Below are positions 61,101 through 63,837 of a stretch of 63,837 nucleotides of DNA, one piece after another. Origin of the DNA: Phoronis australis (Eukaryota; Phoronida; Phoronidae); assembly GCA_002633005.1 (NCBI GenBank), contig NMRA01000763.1, positions 1 through 63,837 of the forward strand, in the 5' to 3' direction. The position numbers and the translations under genes are program-made. Under the pieces are notes generated by a model. The model was given only the letters and a program-made list of their open reading frames with translations. It was not told the origin of the DNA and did no database searches. Numbering within the stretch: the stretch's first letter is position 1; every line of letters starts with the position of its first letter.

Positions 61101-61154
61101 TCCCACTCACACATAGTAATCATTCTGTTTTTTTTTCTAGGGGAACCAAGCTGA
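49162..61154 (+). CDS. PPP1R11: Protein phosphatase 1 regulatory inhibitor subunit 11 (inhibitor-3), 4 coding exons
   Basis: Predicted 117-aa protein (human 126 aa) that binds and inhibits the PP1 catalytic subunit, mainly in the nucleus/nucleolus; the vertebrate protein is also reported to act as an E3 ligase. Coding exons are 49162-49233, 58763-58871, 59424-59582 and 61141-61154; phases 0, 1 and 1 agree. The start ATG has G at -3 and G at +4. Exon 1 ends in a Thr/Glu run (TVTETETKE) like the vertebrate N terminus. Exon 2 carries the TLKLR stretch and the PP1-docking K-V-T-W (41-44, an RVxF variant) followed by the conserved TVDNE. Exon 3 starts with the family Cys-Cys-Cys block (61-63), then KPR-FGESS, then a Cys/His-rich tail. 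Exon 4 adds only Gly-Glu-Pro-Ser before the stop; its strong acceptor and the AATAAA at 61649 support it. If the exon 3 donor is skipped, translation runs on 13 codons to a stop near 59621. Intron 1 is ~9.5 kb and holds an antisense gypsy element. Confidence 0.9.
49388..49650 (+). repeat. Dispersed repeat family D, copy 3
   Basis: Located in PPP1R11 intron 1 about 150 bases after exon 1. It carries the same ordered blocks (GGCGTCCTCAGCTTCTTAT, AATTCCACGGGTGCTTCG, CATTCACGGTGTCCTGCTCC) as the copies at 1815 and 2245. Confidence 0.7.
50438..55210 (-). CDS. Candidate two-exon small gene (56 aa, CaaX-like C terminus), split by the gypsy insertion
   Basis: I do not recognise this product. Exon 1 (55210-55082) opens with ATG after an upstream in-frame stop and encodes 43 residues rich in Arg/Glu, with the core YQFKPEYTDQEILERRR, ending exactly at a GTAAGC donor in phase 0. 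Across the gypsy insertion, a pyrimidine-rich acceptor (CTTTCTTCGCAG) opens a phase-0 frame at 50479 that encodes 13 residues ending KRKRCTAI and a stop at 50438. The C-T-A-I end after basic residues resembles a prenylated CaaX box. The gene would lie inside PPP1R11 intron 1 on the opposite strand. The exon 1 start context is weak (C at -3). Exon 1 looks coding by composition; its pairing with exon 2 is a guess, and the true next exon could lie elsewhere. Confidence 0.3.
50553..50675 (-). repeat. 3' LTR of the gypsy element
   Basis: This 123-bp direct repeat starts TG and ends CA, and differs from the other LTR at two positions (in the GTGCAAAGATAATAG segment). It is the downstream LTR for the minus-strand element. 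Confidence 0.95.
50676..50688 (-). promoter_or_regulatory. Polypurine tract of the gypsy element
   Basis: On the minus strand AACGAAGGGAGA abuts the 3' LTR start (TGTTG). Its position and purine content fit the plus-strand primer. Confidence 0.7.
50819..54817 (-). CDS. Gypsy gag-pol polyprotein (1332 aa)
   Basis: One continuous frame encodes a gag-like N terminus (1-~210), two CCHC-type zinc knuckles (Cys217-Cys231, with atypical C-x2-C-x3-H-x6-C spacing, and Cys238-Cys251), an aspartic protease with Asp326-Thr-Gly, reverse transcriptase (~480-690) with LPFGL and an A-D-D box at 633-635, RNase H (~775-890) with Asp781, Glu817 and Asp843, and integrase with His991/His994/Cys1024/Cys1027 zinc ligands and the DDE triad Asp1054, Asp1107 and Glu1143. 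The domain order PR-RT-RH-IN is that of Ty3/gypsy. Gag and pol share one frame with no frameshift or stop between them. The A-D-D box and single-ORF layout recall the K02A2.6-like polyproteins common in invertebrate genomes. The ATG lies 16 bases past the 10-base primer site, so the leader is very short. Confidence 0.97.
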   Translation of the reverse strand: MSDLTGVPIPTIDWKAQNLPDRFRKFKQTCELIFNGPLAEKTDSVKVNYLLLWVGEEGRDIRNGWELTGDDLESLTVHYDNFEKYCKPKTNFRVARFKLRALKQTEGETIDAFLTRAKIVASECNYADTNEQLLDTIIAGVRHENVQKKLIAKEDLTLDSALGMIRAHETAVVHMQDIQNSQTPNSNDVLSVTGARPKQFVQRKKPAVKEKARQTSCFNCGGNHAREDEACPAYGLVCNFCKMTGHFANVCLKRKQRNKHTNYASRKQNQISHKPPQRTSKVHNIDQGVEVYTLDTIENHNKTEAFVHIKMQTAQKRNVMVRCKIDTGAELNVMPLRVFKQVCPDNIDQNGLPTNLSPAPNVDLSAYGGTPIKNFGALELQASFSDKTLNTKFYITDVIGPTLISLVTSVELGLLTLHTQNSLHEIGKTTQANDRKKLAKLPDNPSEAKTLLLNTYHEVFDGIGLFPGEYHITLRPDAEPTVNPPRRVPESLKEPLQKELKRMVDLEIIKPVEEPTDWVHSLVYVHKPNGDLRVCLDPRELNKWVKREHYNTKTLDDILPMFHGAKYFSILDAKSGYWNVKLDKESQALCTFNTPQGRYSFLRLPFGLVSSQDVFQRKIDATFEGLPGVVGIADDIIVFGRTAEEHDNNLISAVHRAKDQGLCLNPDKCRIKQQKIKFFGNYIGADGLEPDPAKISAIVNMKPPRDTQQLQSFLGMVNYLARFIPNLSALCKPLRDIIKKESEFVWSPAQEKAFEAVKKAISSTSALPYFDPKLPVTVQTDASKSGLGTVLIQNKRPVAFASKSLTETESNYCNIEREMLAIVFGLERFHHYVYGRPVRIETDHKPLMSITKKKLSSAPPRLLRMLLRIQQYDFTVTYTPGKNIPVADALSRNSLPGSAIADMDVNIHSLVSVTKPRLQDIRQLTEQDEVLAQLKQAITQGWPDSKAACPVCVQDYWTYRDELSLYDGIIVKGDRVVIPKILRSYVMEKLHLGHPGIEKSKLRAKSSVFWPRINSDIELMVQSCASCQRNQSSQQKEPILHIEAQQPWVIIGSDLFQWNNNSYLLVVDYYSSFCIVRKLSSTTSSSIIQQLRMVMSEYGIPHSLVSDNGPQYSSDEFRRFVEEYDFKHVTSSPHYPQGNGKAERFVGTVKRCLQKSLETGDDPQMALLCLRTTPIASGLPSPAEYMFNRKVRSNLPVVNNKEKELPYPAKSTKQVEYYNQHARPLTELSDNQHVRVQNPISKKWEPATVVKKCEQAPRSYIVRKSTGVEFRRNRRHIRSTKEEPQPPDDYTPSVEEDLQPVVPEGTSTTADDGLYHTRSGRAVKPPARFHDL
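54833..54842 (-). promoter_or_regulatory. Primer-binding site, Leu-tRNA type
   Basis: Directly after the 5' LTR the minus strand reads TGGTGTCAGG. This complements the 3' end of animal tRNA-Leu (CCUGACA plus CCA) over 10 bases and then diverges. Confidence 0.7.
54843..54965 (-). repeat. 5' LTR of the gypsy element
   Basis: This is the 123-bp partner LTR, upstream of gag on the minus strand. At 123 bp it is short for the superfamily and must contain the promoter and poly(A) signals if the element is autonomous. Confidence 0.95.
57312..57416. repeat. ~35-bp tandem repeat, 3 copies
   Basis: CAGTCAGGCCATACAACTA followed by TAGTTCCCTGTGT occurs three times; the middle copy has an ACATGT insertion and the last is diverged. 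It is in PPP1R11 intron 1. Confidence 0.8.
57504..58100. mobile_element. TIR element with perfect 18-bp ends (GAGGCCCTAAAGTCGTGA)
   Basis: The 18 bases at 57504-57521 are repeated exactly in inverted form at 58083-58100, enclosing ~560 non-coding bases. Partial copies of the end occur just inside (57524-57538) and outside (58282-58296). No clear target duplication is visible. It lies in PPP1R11 intron 1, ~660 bases before exon 2. Confidence 0.7.
60062..60285. repeat. ~70-80-bp tandem repeat, 3 copies
   Basis: Each unit has CATAGACTTG-TGAGGCCTACAT, then TGTTAACCTC-TTTAG, then TGTCTA. Three diverged copies are visible in PPP1R11 intron 3. Confidence 0.75.
60823..60895 (-). repeat. Possible degenerate tRNA-like SINE
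   Basis: The minus strand shows an A-box-like TAGCTTTGCCATCAGAGTG and a weak B box GGTTTGATTC about 30 bases later. A GCA triplet falls where an anticodon would be, but the stems are poor. Confidence 0.3.
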
Positions 61155-61675
61155 CTGATCTAGGAGCATTGTTCTCTGTGGACTGGTTAATCGACATTGG
61201 AAGGAAATTAAAAGCTGCATCTACCTTTTGTTTCCAATTCTCATGTTTCTGGCTGGAGAGAGAAATGTATTTTTGTTTGGGGGTCGTGGACAGATGATTG
61301 AACAGATGGAGACACTTTACCAGCTGCTGAATGTGGATTATTTGAACCTCAATATATGGATGAACTTCTGTATCTTAGTAATTTATTGTATGCACACTGT
61401 GATGTATGTTGTAATTGTAACTACATAGAGTCTCACTGCTTTATTACTCAATCAAATTAGTTTTATGGCATTACTAAAAGTATTGGATTTTTTGAACATG
61501 CAGTAGTATCACTGAAATGCTTCAAAAGCACAGAAATCGAGTCAATTGCAATACTCTCTGTGTGTTTTGTACTTTGGTACGGGGTGCAAAAAAACGGAGA
61601 GTCAAAATTCTGTATGAAACTTAAATTCTATGTAATTCTTTTGAAGAAAATAAAAAAGTTCATTGCAAACTGACT
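61155..61675 (+). other. PPP1R11: PPP1R11 3' UTR with poly(A) signal
   Basis: The region runs from the exon 4 stop to about 20 bases past a canonical AATAAA at 61649-61654. No longer reading frame explains it. The end point is estimated from the usual signal-to-cleavage distance. Confidence 0.5.
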
Positions 61676-62595
61676 TGTATGGTTAAAAGTTTGTGAACTG
61701 TTCAATTTAAGTGTACAAAGCTTGTAGAAATCAATTCAATAGAAAGAGTGCATTTTTGAGAGCTTTTGTTAAAAAGTCACTGACACTTTCTTGACTACTC
61801 TCCATAGTATATTTTTGTAGGTTAAACTCCTACCTACTGCTTATTTAATGAAAATGGGAGACTTTCAAAGACAATGTGGTGACAGGTTGCGTGTGACCAG
61901 ATACCAGTGCCCTCTAGAGGTCGAGAAGGTACTTTAACTTTTGTTTAAAACACATCTTGTCTAATCATATCAATTGTAAAAAGGTCAGAAGGCAAGCCAT
62001 TCCCCTATGCCACTCACTGTAAAGACAAAGTAACCACTGGTACTGCTAGGTGGCGCTATGAGTCACCAGTTCCACTGATCAGCTCCCATTCCTTCCTGAA
62101 AGTCTCCCATTGAATAACTGACACAACATTCTTTAACAAATATTGGAATCCTTATGAAGGTCTTTGTTGTAAAGGTGAACCCTTTTGTAAAATTCCAACA
62201 AAAGAAATGTCCGAGGGAAACCTGGGTTTGAGTTTTTGTGATCACCCTGTGTTGAACCATTTGGCATTCCATGTACAGGTTGTTCTGTGTATCAGTTTTT
62301 CACCTTTACAAAGGGTGATTTACCCCAACCTCTGATTGAAGAACGCTGTATAGGAAAAACCTCAAAAAAACAAAGTTGTGGTAATACCTCACCTATTTCG
62401 CACAAAAATAATTACCAAAATTGTCATTATTTATTTTTCAAAGACAGCACAGGGACATCTATTGTACAGGGCAAAAAACCAAATTAATAATAAATTACAT
62501 TTTCTTAACCAGCTTTTGTGTGAATTATGCTTGTTTGTCCGTCATGTTACATCCTGCGTTAAATGGGTGTATATAGAGTATAACCACGTAGTAAG

Positions 62596-62850
62596 CATGC
62601 GCGCACCTAGCCTTCAATATGGGGGGCTCGAATTCCCGACGTTGTGGACCATTTTCAGTTGCTAACAGAAGAGCGGGCGGACTAAACAAAAACGGAAGCA
62701 CCACTGACAGTGAATTGCGCTTCCAGAGTTTACTTTTGTTCCATTTTCTCGGACTTTTTGTCTCTCGGGGGCAGACATTTTTGCCCACTTGGCCAAATGG
62801 GGGATCATTCGAGCCCCCCCCCCCCCAGCACTCCCCCGGGTGCGCGCGTG
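62596..62850 (+). mobile_element. MITE family M, copy 2 (TSD GTAAG)
   Basis: A 255-bp copy downstream of PPP1R11. The left end is CATGCGCGCA and the right end TGCGCGCGTG (one mismatch), with GTAAG on both flanks (62591-62595 and 62851-62855). The internal blocks are those of copy 1. Confidence 0.9.
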
Positions 62851-63302
62851 GTAAGTATTTGTACTAAGTCGTGCGACGAACAGCTCTGATACGAGTCCAC
62901 TCACGGTCGACTGTAGAGAGGAGTCAAAATTTTGGTTGTAACCACTACCAGTCTTGATATTCTTTGTAAAGTCGTCGACAGGCACCACTATTTGTATACA
63001 GCGCGAGTGTATAGTTGAGAAGTGTGCATTGAAAATAATCAGTTACACCAGAATAACAAAATAACGTTCAAGACTTTGAAAACTACATGTAAAAGCGTGT
63101 GAAGCCGACCTGTTAGGCTTCAAAAGGAAACACATTACTGGACCAACAAATGGATCTACCATTGGCCGAGGGCCTCCAACCAGGCTAGAGTCGGGGTCGA
63201 ATATGGGCCTCATTCATGTCCTTTCAGCTTGTAATGAATGCAGGTCACAAGTTAAAGTCCAGTAATCATCCTGTCGATGAATCAACGTAGCCGGATTTAG
63301 GG

Positions 63303-63450
63303 GGAACAGGACCCCCCCCCCCCCCCTTGGCTGCCGCAAAAAATGAAAAATGTTGAGTTAATTAATTAACCCCGGTAATTGAAATTATACGGATGAAACA
63401 AGATTTAAATGTGTGCAGTTTTAGTGTTTGGGGGAGGGGGGGGGGGCTCA
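63303..63450. repeat. Poly(C) and poly(G) tracts
   Basis: A run of about 15 C at 63312 and a G-rich run at 63431-63447 face each other. They could form a stem or G-quadruplex, and lengths in the assembly are doubtful. Confidence 0.8.
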
Positions 63451-63633
63451 GATCCAATTTCAAGTGTCTAATTCGGAACACGGCTTATTCTTAACGGAAC
63501 TATGGCTAATAGCTGGGCAGATAAGTGCAAATAGATACCAGAATTGTGCAAATGATGATACAAGCACCAAATTTACCATGATGACTCATAATAGCATACT
63601 TAAGAAATCTGTCCGACTAGCCACCTGAAAATC

Positions 63634-63668
63634 CAAGATGGCGGCCATTTTTCAAGATGGCCGCCGTC
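63634..63668. repeat. Inverted AAGATGGCGGCC pair
   Basis: CAAGATGGCGGCCATTTTTC is followed at once by AAGATGGCCGCCGTCC, giving overlapping inverted GGCGGCCAT/ATGGCCGCC arms. The word is that of the 4440-5640 duplication and resembles YY1 sites. Confidence 0.6.
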
Positions 63669-63837
63669 CAGTGTTCGTGATAATGATTTTCCTTGTAAAT
63701 CAGTATCTACCCAACCGATTTTAGCGATCTTGGGGTCAAATGTTATAGTTTTGGGTATGCCTAATTCATTTTGGACACTGTGAACACTCTCAATTACATA
63801 TATTGTCAGGATATAGACAATTATACACTTTAATTCG

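Larger units (their letters stand above)
61676..63837. other. Downstream of PPP1R11: repeats, no gene
   Basis: It holds MITE copy 2, the poly(C)/poly(G) tracts and the inverted AAGATGGCGGCC pair. Remaining frames show no motif. Confidence 0.45.

Noticed and set aside
62525-62988. Overlapping frames at the right end with repeated LAKW/SAS-KQKVREN words, also at 30455-30706
   Set aside because: They are translations of two copies of the same MITE; the similarity reflects the repeat and not a gene.

Overview
The window is animal nuclear DNA: spliced genes with GT/AG introns, many families of mobile elements, and no operons. Three protein-coding genes can be rebuilt exon by exon with matching splice phases. 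Frequent ACATGTA-type words, the repeat load and a DTX3L-type gene suggest a marine invertebrate, possibly a non-vertebrate deuterostome such as amphioxus or a hemichordate. That placement is an inference and was not tested. Two N bases (8703 and 15968) sit in simple-sequence tracts, so this is an assembled scaffold.

Layout. 1-18424 is repeat-rich with no gene I can support: one copy of an ~880-bp direct repeat at the left edge (second copy 11712-12589), a GGCCCAGTACTGG-like array, an inverted dispersed repeat, a ~600-bp tandem duplication, a decayed DIRS-type retroelement, two foldbacks/hairpins, a MITE and a tRNA-SINE. 18446-25001 (+) is a secreted carboxylesterase-like gene of 572 aa in three coding exons. 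25002-34620 is mostly non-coding, with a MITE copy and a graveyard of gypsy, Penelope-like and LINE remnants. 35350-43064 (-) is a seven-coding-exon DTX3L-like E3 ligase of about 743 aa (RRM, KH-like modules, RING, Deltex C-terminal domain). 44706-45760 is a large foldback built from ~20-bp subrepeats. 49162-61154 (+) is PPP1R11 (protein phosphatase 1 inhibitor-3, about 117 aa in four coding exons).

PPP1R11 intron 1 is ~9.5 kb and contains an intact, antisense Ty3/gypsy retrotransposon (50553-54965) with 123-bp LTRs, a GCGGT target duplication, a Leu-tRNA-type primer site and one uninterrupted 1332-aa gag-pol frame. The same intron may hold a small minus-strand gene encoding a 56-aa peptide with a CaaX-like end.

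A ~255-bp MITE family with CATGCGCGCA termini and 5-bp target duplications occurs at least six times and links the regions. The three host genes have unrelated roles (ester hydrolysis, ubiquitin/ADP-ribose signalling, PP1 regulation) and nothing suggests they form a joint system. I found no CRISPR array, rRNA gene or bona fide tRNA gene. All exon models were made by eye.
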